A program made the translations under genes and the position numbers. The notes beneath the pieces were generated by a model. That model ran no database searches, had not been told where the DNA came from, and saw nothing but the letters and a program-made list of their open reading frames with translations. A stretch of 64,000 nt of DNA from the NCBI RefSeq assembly GCF_001571305.1, contig NZ_BCTN01000005.1, forward strand, positions 1 through 64,000. Direction: 5' to 3'. This DNA is from Erwinia persicina NBRC 102418. GTDB lineage: Bacteria; Pseudomonadota; Gammaproteobacteria; Enterobacterales; Enterobacteriaceae. This document shows, piece after piece, positions 50,953 to 62,000 of this stretch (the first letter of the stretch is position 1; each line of letters starts with the position of its first letter).

Positions 50953-52204
50953 CGTTGAAGCGCGGCACGGCGAGCAGCCAGGTGTCACGGAGTGCGTCGG
51001 CCGTCGCCCCACGGGCTTTTGCACCGACAGGCCGGTCCCAGCTGATCTTACGGATCGTCGTCTGATAGCGATCGCTATTGCGCTGGTTATCGGCCTGCGA
51101 GAGCAGCGGGATCAGCCTCACGCCGAGGTGATCGAGGCTGGGATAGGGCCAGGTTTTCCCGCTGTCGCTGTACGGGGCCATAAAATCCAGCGCCCTGAGC
51201 AGGCTGGCCTGCTGCGGCGTGCGATAAGCCCATAAATCGCCGGCACCGCTGTGTCGGGCGACGGTCGCCAGCGCCGTCAGTGCCTGCAAATTAAACCAGC
51301 TGTAGTGGAAGGATCGGGTGCGCGCCAGTTCTTTCGGCTGGCTGCCGTCGGCGGCAAACTGGTCGTTCATGCGGTTCCTGGCCTGCTGAAGCATGTCACT
51401 GATGACCCCCGGACGCCCCAGATACCACGCGATGCCCGCCACCTGCACGTTGTACCAGCTGCCGTGATTGTTCTCCGCCCGTGCTTCACTTTTCCCCAGC
51501 CTGCTGGTCTGCAGCCAGTGCAGATAATCACTCATCCACCGCTGCATCTGCCGCTCATCCTCCTGTCGCCAGCCCGGTGCATTGCGCAGGATCAGCAGGG
51601 AATCGACGACGCGTGTCGCCAGATAGCGTCCATCGAGCACGCCGGAGCGCCGGCCGTCCGCCCTGCCCGGCACGCCCTGGGCATAGTTCAGGTTGGGATT
51701 CATGCGGGTGGCGGGGTCAATAAACCAGTGGCGGATCAGCGCTATCGCCCGGCTGGCGTAACGGTCGTCGCCGGAAAAATACCACGCCAGCGTCAGCACC
51801 TGCACCCGGGCGGTAAAGGCTGCCAGCCGCACGCCGTCGCTGTCATTGTTTTTGCTGGCCGGATTGATCTGACCGTCCCGCCGCACCCACGGCAGGCCGC
51901 CCGGTGCACCGGCGTCCGGCCACCAGTAAGCGCTCAGGCTGAGATAATCATGCTTTGAGCCGCCGGGTGGCACGAGCCCTTTATCGGTCACACTCATGAG
52001 CGGGGCCTTCATTGCCTGGTCAGCCTCGCGCTGCAGTGCCTGCCATGCCTGCTGTGTCAGCGCCGGGGCCTGATGCTGCTGCAGGCGGGTTTTATTCAAT
52101 GCCAGCGCATCCTCGTTCAGAAAGGCATATTGCTGTGCCGACACCGGCAGGCAGAATGCGGCTCCCAGCAATAAGACGATGACAGGGCGTAAATTCAATT
52201 TCAT
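50924..52204 (-). CDS. secreted alginate-lyase-family (PL5-like) polysaccharide lyase
   Basis: About 426 residues with a signal peptide (VIVLLLGAAFCLPVSAQQ). The catalytic region has the AlgL-type NNHGSWYNVQVAGIA (Asn-His) and RTRSFHYSWFNLQAL (Tyr and Arg region), and an alpha-barrel pattern. PL5 enzymes cut mannuronate-containing polymers by beta-elimination in the periplasm. GGGGAG precedes the ATG at 52204. It is not present at this place in E. coli; it separates kdgK from yhjJ with the esterase gene at 52613. Its products could feed the KDG pathway of the neighbour KdgK. The true polymer may be another uronan. Confidence 0.85.
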   Translation of the reverse strand: MKLNLRPVIVLLLGAAFCLPVSAQQYAFLNEDALALNKTRLQQHQAPALTQQAWQALQREADQAMKAPLMSVTDKGLVPPGGSKHDYLSLSAYWWPDAGAPGGLPWVRRDGQINPASKNNDSDGVRLAAFTARVQVLTLAWYFSGDDRYASRAIALIRHWFIDPATRMNPNLNYAQGVPGRADGRRSGVLDGRYLATRVVDSLLILRNAPGWRQEDERQMQRWMSDYLHWLQTSRLGKSEARAENNHGSWYNVQVAGIAWYLGRPGVISDMLQQARNRMNDQFAADGSQPKELARTRSFHYSWFNLQALTALATVARHSGAGDLWAYRTPQQASLLRALDFMAPYSDSGKTWPYPSLDHLGVRLIPLLSQADNQRNSDRYQTTIRKISWDRPVGAKARGATADALRDTWLLAVPRFNVSPASPPEE

Positions 52205-52612
52205 CGCGGCTCCCCGTTTCAATAATTATCGGACAGCATAGCCCGGGCGCAATAATACGCCGAAAGGATTAATCAAAAATCTTGCATCAAATTATTACCA
52301 GCCGGTTTCTCTTTCAATAAATTGATTATTTCTGAATAAAAACAGCCAGCGAGTCATTCGTTTGCGTTTAGGAAAGTGTTTTAAAATTTCTAATGTAATG
52401 GTGATGAAAGGCAGTCAAGGCGCGGTTTACCGCAGGTTAAGGTGCAAATTTGAGTATATTCCGAAACTGCCTGCCAGCGGTGTGAAATAGTAGACGCCGG
52501 AAGCGGAAAACGGCACTGTTTCTCTGCAATGTGCCGTGACAAATAACCCTCTTCATTTTTTCTGCGGCTTCTATAATTTTATTTAACACCATAACAATAA
52601 TCAGGAGCGCCC
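52205..52612. promoter_or_regulatory. 408-base divergent promoter region
   Basis: This AT-rich gap lies between the lyase gene and the esterase gene. A TATAAT at 52573-52578, followed by a CAGGAG ribosome site, is the likely -10 of the rightward gene; no good -35 is seen, suggesting activator control. No gene, repeat or structured RNA is evident in the rest. Confidence 0.4.
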
Positions 52613-53488
52613 ATGAACGCTGAAATATTCAACCTCTGGCCTCACGGCGATGCGCCGGGGGCCAGCGACTCGCGGGCGCAGCCGCAGATTATTGATTTGG
52701 CCAAACCGTTCGAGCCCTTTGACCGTGCCGCCAGCGGCGTACGCTGCCCGGAACTGGCGGTCTGGCACCCGGAACACTCTAACGGGATAACACTGCTGGT
52801 CGCGCCCGGCGGCGGTTACCAGCGCATCATGATCGATAAAGAGGGCAGCGCGCTGGCGATGTTCTTTACCTCAATGGGCTATACGCTGGCGGTGATGACC
52901 TATCGCCTGCCTGCAGACGGCCATCATGAAGGGGCTGATGCGCCGCTGGCCGATGCGCAGCGTGCCGTGAGGGTGCTGCGGGAACGCGCCCAGCGGGGCC
53001 GTAACGGTGAACGTATCGTGATGATGGGCTTCTCTGCCGGGGGACATGTGGCCGCCAGCCTGGGCAATCGCTTCGGTGACAAGCTCTATCCGGTACAGGA
53101 TGCGGCCGATGCCCTCTCTCCGCGTCCTGATGCCCAGGTGCTGATCTACCCGGTGATCAGCATGCGCGACGGACTGGCTCATGCCGGGTCGCGTTTGCAA
53201 CTGCTGGGTGAGCATCCGGATCAGAAGGAGATTGATGCCTGGTCAATGGAGACCCGCGTCAACGGGAAAACACCGCAAACGCTGCTGATCCACGCGGTGG
53301 ATGATGCATCCGTTCCGGTGAACAACAGCATGGTGATGTTCAGCGCCCTGCGGGAAAACGAGGTGCCCTGTGAGCTGCATTTCTACGAGAAAGGCGGCCA
53401 CGGCTTCGGCATCCGTAACGTCGCCGATCTGCCTTTAGCCAGCTGGCCGATGCTGGTCAATGAATGGCTGCGCGCGCGCCAGTGGTAA
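52613..53488 (+). CDS. cytoplasmic alpha/beta hydrolase, carbohydrate esterase-like
   Basis: This 291-residue protein has VAPGGGYQRIMIDKEG (oxyanion loop), nucleophile motif MMGFSAGGHVAASLG, Asp in AVDDASVPVNNS and His in EKGGHGFGI. It has no signal peptide. It is related to the exported hydrolase at 1359, fitting the BD-FAE/xylan-esterase group. The sharp ribosome site CAGGAG precedes the ATG. It forms a divergent pair with the lyase gene, so deacetylation of imported oligo-uronides is a reasonable inference. Confidence 0.86.
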   Translation: MNAEIFNLWPHGDAPGASDSRAQPQIIDLAKPFEPFDRAASGVRCPELAVWHPEHSNGITLLVAPGGGYQRIMIDKEGSALAMFFTSMGYTLAVMTYRLPADGHHEGADAPLADAQRAVRVLRERAQRGRNGERIVMMGFSAGGHVAASLGNRFGDKLYPVQDAADALSPRPDAQVLIYPVISMRDGLAHAGSRLQLLGEHPDQKEIDAWSMETRVNGKTPQTLLIHAVDDASVPVNNSMVMFSALRENEVPCELHFYEKGGHGFGIRNVADLPLASWPMLVNEWLRARQW

Positions 53489-53503
53489 ATACGCATTAAC
53501 GGC

Positions 53504-53530
53504 GGGCGGACCGCAAAAGCGGGGCCGCCC
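53504..53530. terminator. hairpin between convergent esterase and yhjJ genes
   Basis: GGGCGG and CCGCCC form the outer stem, and CCGC and GCGG an inner stem over an AAAA loop, between stops at 53488 and 53548. Confidence 0.65.
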
Positions 53531-53547
53531 GACCGGTAAAGCCGCCG

Positions 53548-55029
53548 CTACTGTGCTGATGTGCTGCCGTCGGTGGGTGCAGCATCAGCAGGCGCGGTTG
53601 CAGGGGCTACCGGCGTCATGATTTTCTGCCAGTTCTCCAGCAGCATCTTCACTTTCGTTTCCGGTTCCCCCTGTGGCTGCATCAGCACCATGGTCATATC
53701 CTGCGTTAACTGCTGGTGCAGCTCCTGATTAAGCATATCCAGCGTCAGCCCGGATAAAAATGCCTGCCGCAGCTTCTGATACTGTTCCGGCGCAATGTCC
53801 ACCACCGCATTCTGCTGCGAACGCAAACGCTGGCTCATCAGCACGTCAGTATCGGTTCGCGCATAGGTGGCAAACAGCTTGTTCAGCTCGCTGGTTTTCT
53901 GCGCCATCAGCGCATCAAACTCCTGCTGCGACAGCCCTTTATCCCGCACGTTGACCATCTCTCTGGCGATCATTTCCAGATTGTTGTTCAGCGCTGCGTT
54001 GTCGGCATCCATATTGATCGCGCACTGGGCACGCTGATACAGCACGCGGCAGTCGAAGCCGACCTGCATGCCCTGGGTTTTTTTATCGCTCAGCACTTTT
54101 TGCACGTGCCAGAACAGGGCTTCACGCGCCAGATCGCTCTGCCAGTAACGCAGCAGGTGCTGTGATTCGCGGATGGGCTGCCACGGTGTATCCCACACCA
54201 GGGCCAGGCGATCCTGACTGATCGCATTATTCACCAGATTCACCGGCTGCTGTGGCAGCGGCGAAAGCGTGGGCAGTGCAGAAGGCTGGTCCCGCTTGCC
54301 CTCCAGCGGAGAGAAAATCTTGTTGATCTGCTCAGACAGGCTGCGGGTGTCCACGTTGCCGACCACAAACAGCGTCATCGCATCAGGGGTATACCACTGT
54401 TTATAGAACGCATTGAGCTGGGCCAGATCCACCGGCACTTTGACCGGGGCTCCCGGGTCGTGCGCCAGCATCGCGGAACCTTTCAGGCGATAACGCCACC
54501 ACACATCCTGAGGGTTGCCCGGCCAGGTGGCAATCGGATCGTCGGCGTTGATGGCGGTGTTGATGACCTGCTCATTAATGGTCATTTTTCCTGCGGTAGC
54601 CGCCAGCCAGTTCAGCGCTTCTTTCAGCAGCTCCGGGCGATTGTTCGGCAGGCTCAGGTTGTACAGGGTGTAATCATATGAGGTGATAGCGGGCGGCTGC
54701 GGATGCTGCGGGTCAATACTTTGTTGCCACAGCGAACGCTGCTGTGCCGGGTCCAGCGTGGCATTATGAACCAGCGCCAGACGAGGTATCAGGTGGCTAT
54801 ACCCTTCCTGCTGGGCGCTTTCCACCAGCGCACCGGTGTTAACCATCAGGCGGATCTCAACGCGGTCGCTTGGCCGCTGGGGGGTGGTGAGCAACTGCCA
54901 GCTAAAACCATTCTCCAGTTTTCCCTGCTGCCAGGCAGGATCGGGTTGGAGTGTTTCAGCCTGTACAGTGCTACTGGCCGCGGCCAGTAATATGCCACCA
55001 ATTAATAGACGAATTCTGGTGCCCTGCAT
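53548..55029 (-). CDS. yhjJ: YhjJ, M16-peptidase-like periplasmic protein without zinc site
   Basis: This 493-residue protein, close in length to E. coli YhjJ (498), has a signal peptide (LLIGGILLAAASSTVQA). It has the M16 fold, with TPDAMTLFVVGNVDTRSL in the second half, but the zinc motif HxxEH is replaced by GYSHLIPRLAL, so it cannot be a normal metallopeptidase. A chaperone-like or binding role is inferred. Synteny with kdgK and dctA supports the name. Confidence 0.92.
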   Translation of the reverse strand: MQGTRIRLLIGGILLAAASSTVQAETLQPDPAWQQGKLENGFSWQLLTTPQRPSDRVEIRLMVNTGALVESAQQEGYSHLIPRLALVHNATLDPAQQRSLWQQSIDPQHPQPPAITSYDYTLYNLSLPNNRPELLKEALNWLAATAGKMTINEQVINTAINADDPIATWPGNPQDVWWRYRLKGSAMLAHDPGAPVKVPVDLAQLNAFYKQWYTPDAMTLFVVGNVDTRSLSEQINKIFSPLEGKRDQPSALPTLSPLPQQPVNLVNNAISQDRLALVWDTPWQPIRESQHLLRYWQSDLAREALFWHVQKVLSDKKTQGMQVGFDCRVLYQRAQCAINMDADNAALNNNLEMIAREMVNVRDKGLSQQEFDALMAQKTSELNKLFATYARTDTDVLMSQRLRSQQNAVVDIAPEQYQKLRQAFLSGLTLDMLNQELHQQLTQDMTMVLMQPQGEPETKVKMLLENWQKIMTPVAPATAPADAAPTDGSTSAQ

Positions 55030-55331
55030 GTGAACCCCTACTCAATCACAAACCAAAAATTTTTCACTGGCGGTCTACGGCCAGCTTCTGTCTGGTTGAC
55101 AGATAACTCCGGAAAGCCGCTGTTTTTTAAAGGAACAGCTTCTTAGACCACACATCGGTGAGGATGTCACACAGCGGAATGAAAAATAAAAATGTATGCC
55201 GTCATTCGTTCAGGCGGCCTCAAAGCGACACGCGCTGGCCGCAGGGTGAACGTTCTCTGGTCAGTGCGTCGGATGACTGAAAGACGCCAACGCAAAAACC
55301 CTGAAGTATGACGGATAGATGAGGGTTATTA
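55030..55331. other. gap between yhjJ and the dctA terminator
   Basis: About 300 bases. I see no ORF with a ribosome site and no clear promoter. It presumably holds the yhjJ promoter at its left end. Nothing else is supportable. Confidence 0.4.
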
Positions 55332-55375
55332 TGCAAATGCCCGTCGTGAGGGGCAAGTCACGACGGGCATTTGCA
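55332..55375 (-). terminator. dctA terminator with an 18-bp perfect stem
   Basis: TGCAAATGCCCGTCGTGA (55332-55349) pairs perfectly with 55358-55375 over an 8-base loop, 36 bases past the dctA stop. The minus strand continues with ATAATAA rather than a full T-run. Confidence 0.8.
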
Positions 55376-55411
55376 GTGATTTTTTGTGAATTAAGTACTT
55401 AAGACGACGTT

Positions 55412-56686
55412 TCAGGCAGTTTTTTGACGTTTTTTACCCGCTTCCAGCGTCTCTTTTAACTGTGTCTCATCCAGCTGCCCCACCCATTTCGCCACCACCA
55501 CGGTGGCGACGCCATTACCAATCAGGTTGGTCAGGGCGCGGGCCTCGGACATAAAGCGGTCAATCCCGAGGATCAGCGCCAGACCGGCAACCGGCAGATG
55601 CCCGACGGCGGACAGCGTTGCGGCCAGCACAATAAATCCGCTGCCGGTCACCCCCGCAGCCCCTTTGGAAGAGAGCAGCAGCACCACCAGCAGGGTGATC
55701 TGATGCCAGATATCCATATGGCTGTTGGTCGCCTGAGCGATAAATACCGCCGCCATGGTCAGGTAAATGGAAGTGCCATCAAGGTTGAAGGAGTAACCGG
55801 TTGGGATCACCAGCCCCACCACCGACTTTTTACAGCCCAGCTTCTCCATTTTGTCGAGCATACGCGGCAGGGCAGATTCAGAGGAGGAGGTCCCAAGCAC
55901 GATCAGCAGCTCTTCTTTGATATAAGCGATAAATTTGAAAATATTAAAGCCGACCACCCGGGCAATCAGCCCCAGCACGAGCACCACAAACAGCACGCAG
56001 GTAATATAGAAACAGATAATCAGCTGGCCGAGCTGCACCAGTGAACCGACGCCATATTTACCGATGGTGAAGGCCATGGCCCCAAACGCCCCAATCGGTG
56101 CCAGGCGCATGATCATGTTGATGATGCCGAAAATCACCTTAGAGAAGCTGTCGATAAAGTTGAACACCAGGGTGCCTTTATCGCCCATGCGGTGCAGGGC
56201 AAACCCGAACAGAATGGCAAACAGCAGAACCTGGAGAATATTACCGCTGGCAAAGGCACCGACCACACTGCCCGGGATCACATCCAGCAGGAAGGCCACA
56301 ATGCCCTGCTGTTCCGCCTGCTGGGCATACATCGCCACCGCTTTGGCATCCAGCGTCGCCGGGTCAACGTTCATTCCGGCGCCGGGCTGCAACACGTTCA
56401 CCACCACCAGACCGATAATCAGAGCAATAGTACTGACGATTTCAAAATAGAGCAGCGCCACCGCACCGGTGCGCCCTACCGCTTTCATACTTTCCATACC
56501 GGCGATACCGGTCACCACGGTGCAGAAGATCACCGGGGCAATAATCATCTTGATCAGCTTGACGAACCCGTCGCCCAGCGGCTTCATCTGGGCACCCAGT
56601 TCAGGGTAGAAATGGCCCAGCAACACACCGACGGCGATGGCTGTCAGTACCTGGAAATAAAGACTTTTGAACAGAGAAGTTTTCAT
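55412..56686 (-). CDS. dctA: DctA, aerobic C4-dicarboxylate:H+ symporter
   Basis: This 424-residue DAACS-family transporter has the serine-rich motif [34 protein letters not shown], and [18 protein letters not shown]. It imports succinate, fumarate, malate and orotate. Length is near E. coli DctA (428). It keeps its E. coli position between yhjJ and yhjK. The ribosome site before the ATG at 56686 is weak. Confidence 0.96.
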   Translation of the reverse strand: MKTSLFKSLYFQVLTAIAVGVLLGHFYPELGAQMKPLGDGFVKLIKMIIAPVIFCTVVTGIAGMESMKAVGRTGAVALLYFEIVSTIALIIGLVVVNVLQPGAGMNVDPATLDAKAVAMYAQQAEQQGIVAFLLDVIPGSVVGAFASGNILQVLLFAILFGFALHRMGDKGTLVFNFIDSFSKVIFGIINMIMRLAPIGAFGAMAFTIGKYGVGSLVQLGQLIICFYITCVLFVVLVLGLIARVVGFNIFKFIAYIKEELLIVLGTSSSESALPRMLDKMEKLGCKKSVVGLVIPTGYSFNLDGTSIYLTMAAVFIAQATNSHMDIWHQITLLVVLLLSSKGAAGVTGSGFIVLAATLSAVGHLPVAGLALILGIDRFMSEARALTNLIGNGVATVVVAKWVGQLDETQLKETLEAGKKRQKTA

Positions 56687-56875
56687 AAAGAAGGTATCCG
56701 TTAACCGCGTTAATTGCTGTTGTTATCATCAAACGACAGCGCGAAAGTAACATCCGGTTAACAGGATTGGTATCGACTGACCGGGCCCTGGAGCCCCATA
56801 GCGCCATTTTTAAGAGCTGAATCACGTCAGCCGAAACTTGTATAACTAAAAAAACCAGAGAGACGGGTCTGCTAT

Positions 56876-58873
56876 TCAGGGATGAGAGAGATATTGACGC
56901 GCAAACTCCGGCAGCGGCAGCGCTTCAGAGTAAAGGTATCCCTGACCAATATGGATGCCACGCGCCAGCAGCCAGTCACGCTGCTCGTCGGTTTCCACCC
57001 CTTCGGCAATCACGTCCAGCTGCATAATCTCGGCAATCGAGGAGACAATCCGCACCATGGTGTCATCCTGCGGCAGTACCGCAACAAAGCTGCGATCCAT
57101 CTTCAGCTTGGCAACAGGCAGGGATTTAAACTGATTCAGCCAGTTCAGATTGGCATACCCCATACCGAAGTCATCCAGCGCCACGGCAACCCCGGTTTTT
57201 TGCAGGGCCTGCAACAACTGCAGTGCCTGCTCAGGTTTACCCACCTCGGCGGTTTCAGTGATCTCCAGCATCAGGCTGCCGGGACAGATGCGGTGACGTT
57301 CAATCAGCTCCTGCAGGTGCGTGACCATGGAAGGTTCGCGCAGCTGAATGGCCGACAGGTTGACACTCAGCGTCAGCATAATGCCCTGCTGCTGCCAGGC
57401 CGCCAGAATGCGACAGGACTCTTCAAACACCCAGCGCCCGAGGGCGGTGATCACGCCAATCTCTTCCGCGCTGGCAATCAGGTCTTCCGGCAGGCTCCAG
57501 CTGCCATCCGGCTGACGCTGACGCAGCAGTGCTTCGGCTCCCACCAGCGCGCCGGTGTTCATATCGATCTGCGGCTGCAGCCACAGGGCAAACTGCTGAT
57601 CGATGAGGCCCTGTAAAATATCATGCTCCTGCGTGAGCCGTTTCTGCGCCCGTTCGGTCAGCGCCGGATCGAAGAAGCGAACCTGGTTTTTACCTTCATG
57701 GCGGGCTGACATCATCGCTGATGTCGCCCGCCCCAGCAGTTCGGCTGCGTTCAGGTTACCGCCTTCATGCTGCACCATGCCAATGCTGACGTTGGGCCGC
57801 AGTTGCATATGCTGTAACGTCACCGGCTGGTTCAGACGCAGCATCAGGTTTCGCGCCAGCCGCAGCCCGCGAAACGGGTTATTCGCGCGTTTCACCAGCA
57901 GGGCGAAGTCGCTGATCGACAGCTGCGCCAGCACCGTGCGTTCATCAATGCAGTCACGCATTTTGTCCACCAGCGTGAGCAGCAGCGCATCACGCTGGTC
58001 GTCAGTCACCAGGCCATTGGTGTCCTGTAACGTTTCAATGCGCACCACCATCACGGTGAACGCGCCGACGGTATTCACCGCCAGCAGATGCTGCTCAAGC
58101 AGCGCCAGAAACAGGGTCTTATTCGGCAGATCGGTGACCTGGAAGCGGGTGCTCAGGTGGCTCATCTCATCGTGTGCCGAGGCCAGCATCTGCTGATTGC
58201 GGTTGTAGTTACGGATCAGCAAGCCAATTTCATCATTGCGGTGATAGCGTGGCAGCGTCAGTTGATGAGTCAGCGCCTGCTGTGGCGTGAGATCCTGCAG
58301 TTCACGGGCAATGTTTCGCAGCGGGCGCACCATCAGCCGGTTAATACACCAGCTGATAGAGACCGACAGGATCAGTGCCAGCAGCAGGTAGGCGGTAACC
58401 ATGGTTGAGACCGCGCTGAGGATAAACTGATAGACGCGCCAGGAGTCAGCCTGCAATACCAGAAAAGCCAGCGGCTTAGGGTTGGCCGGCTGCACCGAAT
58501 AGAGCGGAACGGTGATCTGCACCGGCAGCTCAAACAGATCCATGATAAAACGCGGTATGGGTTTCTCAGGTTCAAAATCCGTATGCAGCGCCTGTAAGCC
58601 GTTAGGAAGCACCACTTCGGCGCGGGCAAGAATCCCTGCCGGACGCAGCGAATTCAGTATAAATTCAGCCTGAGGAATATCCGCTTTCAGGACGGCCTGG
58701 GAAAGCGGCTGACGCACGGTATGCGCCACATTCTCCATCTGCTGGGCGTAGTCAATCCTGCGCTGTTGCACAAAATGAAAAAGCTGTATGACGATAAAAA
58801 TGCAAATGGTGACGACCGCGACGCTGGAAATCGTCGCCATCTGCTTAATCGTTAACGAACGACTGACGCGCAA
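56876..58873 (-). CDS. yhjK: YhjK/HmsP-like membrane GGDEF-EAL protein
   Basis: This 665-residue protein has two membrane spans flanking a periplasmic sensor domain (about 15-160), a HAMP domain (about 165-215), a degenerate GGDEF domain (the active loop reads LSISDFALL instead of GGDEF) and an EAL domain (about 405-655). The EAL motifs are kept: GAEALLRQRQP, EITETAEVG, DDFGMGYANLNWL, KMDRSFV and AEGVETDEQRDW. It should be a membrane-bound c-di-GMP phosphodiesterase. It lies directly upstream of the cellulose genes in the direction bcsC to yhjK. Confidence 0.92.
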   Translation of the reverse strand: MRVSRSLTIKQMATISSVAVVTICIFIVIQLFHFVQQRRIDYAQQMENVAHTVRQPLSQAVLKADIPQAEFILNSLRPAGILARAEVVLPNGLQALHTDFEPEKPIPRFIMDLFELPVQITVPLYSVQPANPKPLAFLVLQADSWRVYQFILSAVSTMVTAYLLLALILSVSISWCINRLMVRPLRNIARELQDLTPQQALTHQLTLPRYHRNDEIGLLIRNYNRNQQMLASAHDEMSHLSTRFQVTDLPNKTLFLALLEQHLLAVNTVGAFTVMVVRIETLQDTNGLVTDDQRDALLLTLVDKMRDCIDERTVLAQLSISDFALLVKRANNPFRGLRLARNLMLRLNQPVTLQHMQLRPNVSIGMVQHEGGNLNAAELLGRATSAMMSARHEGKNQVRFFDPALTERAQKRLTQEHDILQGLIDQQFALWLQPQIDMNTGALVGAEALLRQRQPDGSWSLPEDLIASAEEIGVITALGRWVFEESCRILAAWQQQGIMLTLSVNLSAIQLREPSMVTHLQELIERHRICPGSLMLEITETAEVGKPEQALQLLQALQKTGVAVALDDFGMGYANLNWLNQFKSLPVAKLKMDRSFVAVLPQDDTMVRIVSSIAEIMQLDVIAEGVETDEQRDWLLARGIHIGQGYLYSEALPLPEFARQYLSHP

Positions 58874-59024
58874 GCCTGCTCTCCGAAGCGCAGAATTTAC
58901 TGTTCAACGCATATAGGGCAAAAAAAACAGCCCTGAGTATATCCTATGGGCTCCGCTTTTTAAGCTATCACGCACCGCAATCGTTCGTTTAGGCGTTTTC
59001 CTGGTATTTATACCCGGATCGTGC

Positions 59025-62000
59025 CTATTTATAGTCCGCATACGGTGTCAGCGGCTGCGGTGGCATATCGAGATTGCCCTGCCAGCCTGCCATAGAATAA
59101 CGCAGGTACATCAGCCCGTGGCTTGGGGTGTAATCCTTCGCCTGCTGTATATCGACACCCAGCCCGAGCGTCCAGTGTGAGGATAACCGCCGCTCCACCC
59201 GCGCCTGCAGCGTGTAGCCCACGCCACTGCCGCCGCCATTGCTGCCCGGCGGATTATCACGGGTCAGTGCGCCGAAGCTCAACGGATAACGCGACTGCGC
59301 GTCGGTTTTCGAATGGGAAAGGGACACGGATCCCCCCAGTTCATAGGACCAGTTTTCAGAACGCTGACGCCAGGTGACCGGCACCGACAGTGAGGCATAG
59401 CTCTGCGGACTGTAGTAACCGCCCTGGCCAAGGGAGTAATCGCTGAGATCTTTCGCGTAGTGCCACAGCATCCCATTCAGGCCAATGGTCGCACGCCGGT
59501 TATTTTCGTTGATTAGCTTATAGTAGTAACCACTCATCAGCCGCTCACGTGAGTTATCCGCCACGTGGGTTCCGCTGATTTGGTGGGCGCTGATATCGGC
59601 CCAGATCCCGTGTGCCTCCCCCCGGTCGTAACTCAGGCCGATCGCCCCGCCGGTGGCGACCACTCCGCCCCAGGTTTTACCGCTGGCCGGGTTGGGATCG
59701 CGCGCGCCGGCAAAAGCCAGCAGCGAACTGGAAATGGGCCGCCGCGAAGCCGTCAGCGACACGCCGACATCGCCTGCGTCAGTGTTCCAGGTCAATCCGC
59801 CCACCCAGTTGGTCACCTCGAAACCAAGAGGCGTGGTGCCGATATCGGCCGACCAGCGGTCGCTGCGCCAGCCTGCGCCAATACTGGTGCCATTCTGATG
59901 CTGCCTGAAATCCCGGTCACACCGGGCGTCATCATTGCCACAGGTGCCGAAATTCTCCGTAATATTGCCGCTGCTGCTGCGGGAAAACGTGCCCGCCGAG
60001 ACGTCGACATTGTCCAGCCGCAGCCAGCTGCGGCCGTCCTTCCACGGTGTTTCCGCCTGCAGCATGGTGGTATGCGCCGTGAAATCAGAAATCCCGCCGG
60101 TGCCCTTATTCCGCGAATAGTCCTCCTCCAGTGTGAACACCGTGTCCTGCTGGCGATAGAGGTCTGCGCTGTCGCTGCGGATGCTGCGCCTGAGCCAGTC
60201 ATCGCGTACATCAGTGCGCGTCAGGCGGGTAAACGCATCATTTCCGTCAGGCCGCTGCGCGGCAATCCCACTGGCAACCATCGCCTGTCGGTAATCAGCC
60301 AGCGCCGTATCGGGTTGGCCCTGCCGGGTTTCCAGCCTCGCCGCGTCACGGAACACCAGCGCGCTCAGCTCCGACGGCATCGCTTTTTCGGCCTGCGGTT
60401 TTAATCCGGCGTAAAGCGCCGCCGCGCGGCCGGTTTCCCCCACACTGAGCCAGGCATTCGCCACCCGTCGTCCGTTACTGACGCTGGACGCGATCACTGC
60501 AGGCGGCAGCGCCTGCAACAGGCGACGGGCGGCAGCAGGCTGATGCTGAGCCATCCGGGTATCGATGTTATCAAGCAGACGCTGGCTTTGCAGACGGTCC
60601 GACAGGGCCTGAATATTCGGCGTCCACTGCGCCTGCGGCAATGTGTTCAACTGCTTCAGTGCCTCGTCATCCCGGCCGCTGCCGGACAGCCACAGCCCGT
60701 AAGCATAGACCTGCGCCGGATCCTGCGGCTGGCGTCGGGCCATGGCCACCATCAGCGCCTCTGCTGCACCGGGCTGCCCGCTTTCACGCAGCGCCCCGGC
60801 GTAGCGATAGTTAAGCCAGACATCATCCACGGCGCCCGGCTGCGCCTGACGGTATTTCTCCACCGCCTGCGTCCATTTGCCCTGCTGCCCCAGCCTGTCG
60901 CCCTCATCACTCAGGGCATTGCTGCGCAGGCGGCTGAGGGTTTCGCCCAGCGCCCGTTGTTGTGCGGCGGGCAGCGTATTCAGAAAGTCCAGTGCCCGCT
61001 GCGGGGACTGCTGTTGATAGGCCCCCGCCAGACGACGCACTGCCGTGGTATTGCCGGGGTCAACGCGCAGGGCGTCGCGGAAGTGCTGTTCTGCCTGGCC
61101 GTTATCTTTCCGCGCCAGCGCCACGTCGCCCAGGCCGATACGGGCGTAGCCGTCTGCCGGATCGAGGGGACGGGCACGCTGATACAGGCGCTCCGCCGTG
61201 GCGATATCCCCCGTCTCCAGCGCTTTATCGCCCTGCGCAATCATCAGCCAGTACTGATTGGAGCGCAGCAGACTCCGCCACTTATCGATATCGGCTCCCC
61301 CGGCATCCGCCTGCACCGCCCGGCGTAACCAGAGATCGGCGGAGGCACGGTTGCCGGCCCGCGAGTAGGCCTGACCCAGCGCCCCCATCAGTGCCGGATC
61401 GTCAGGCGCGCCGCGCAGGGCGGCCGTCAGGGCGGGGATCGCCGTGGCGCCGGCCCCGCTGTCGATCAGGGCCAGCCCGCGCAGCCGCTGCCGGTATGCC
61501 GGGTCGGCCATCCTCTTCTCCTGCCTTGCCAGCTCGGCCTGGCCGTCCTCATGCGGCTTATCGCGGGTAAATGTCTTCAGGTAGTTTTTTAACTCCGCCA
61601 CGCTCTGCTCGCTGACCGGGCGGGACTGAATATGACTCAGCCACAGCTCTGCCGCCTGCGTCCGGCCCGCCGGATTCTCCGCGACGGACTGCAGCTGCTT
61701 AACGGCGGCCGGCACGTTATCGTTACTCAACTGCATCTGGGCAATCGCCATGCGCAGGCTGACATTGCCCAGCGCCTGGCGATCCAGGGCCTGCATCTGC
61801 GCCAGGGCATGCGCCTGCTGCCCGGGGAGTCTGGCCACCAGGCGCCAGTACTCCAGCGCGATATCATTTGACGGAAATACGCCGTTGAACAACCGATCCC
61901 AGGCGTGCAGCGCCTCCTCCAGCCGCCCTGACGCGGTAAGCAGCCGTGCCTGCTGCAGCTGTTGCCGCCCCTCCGGGGTGATCAGCAGCATACTGGCCGC

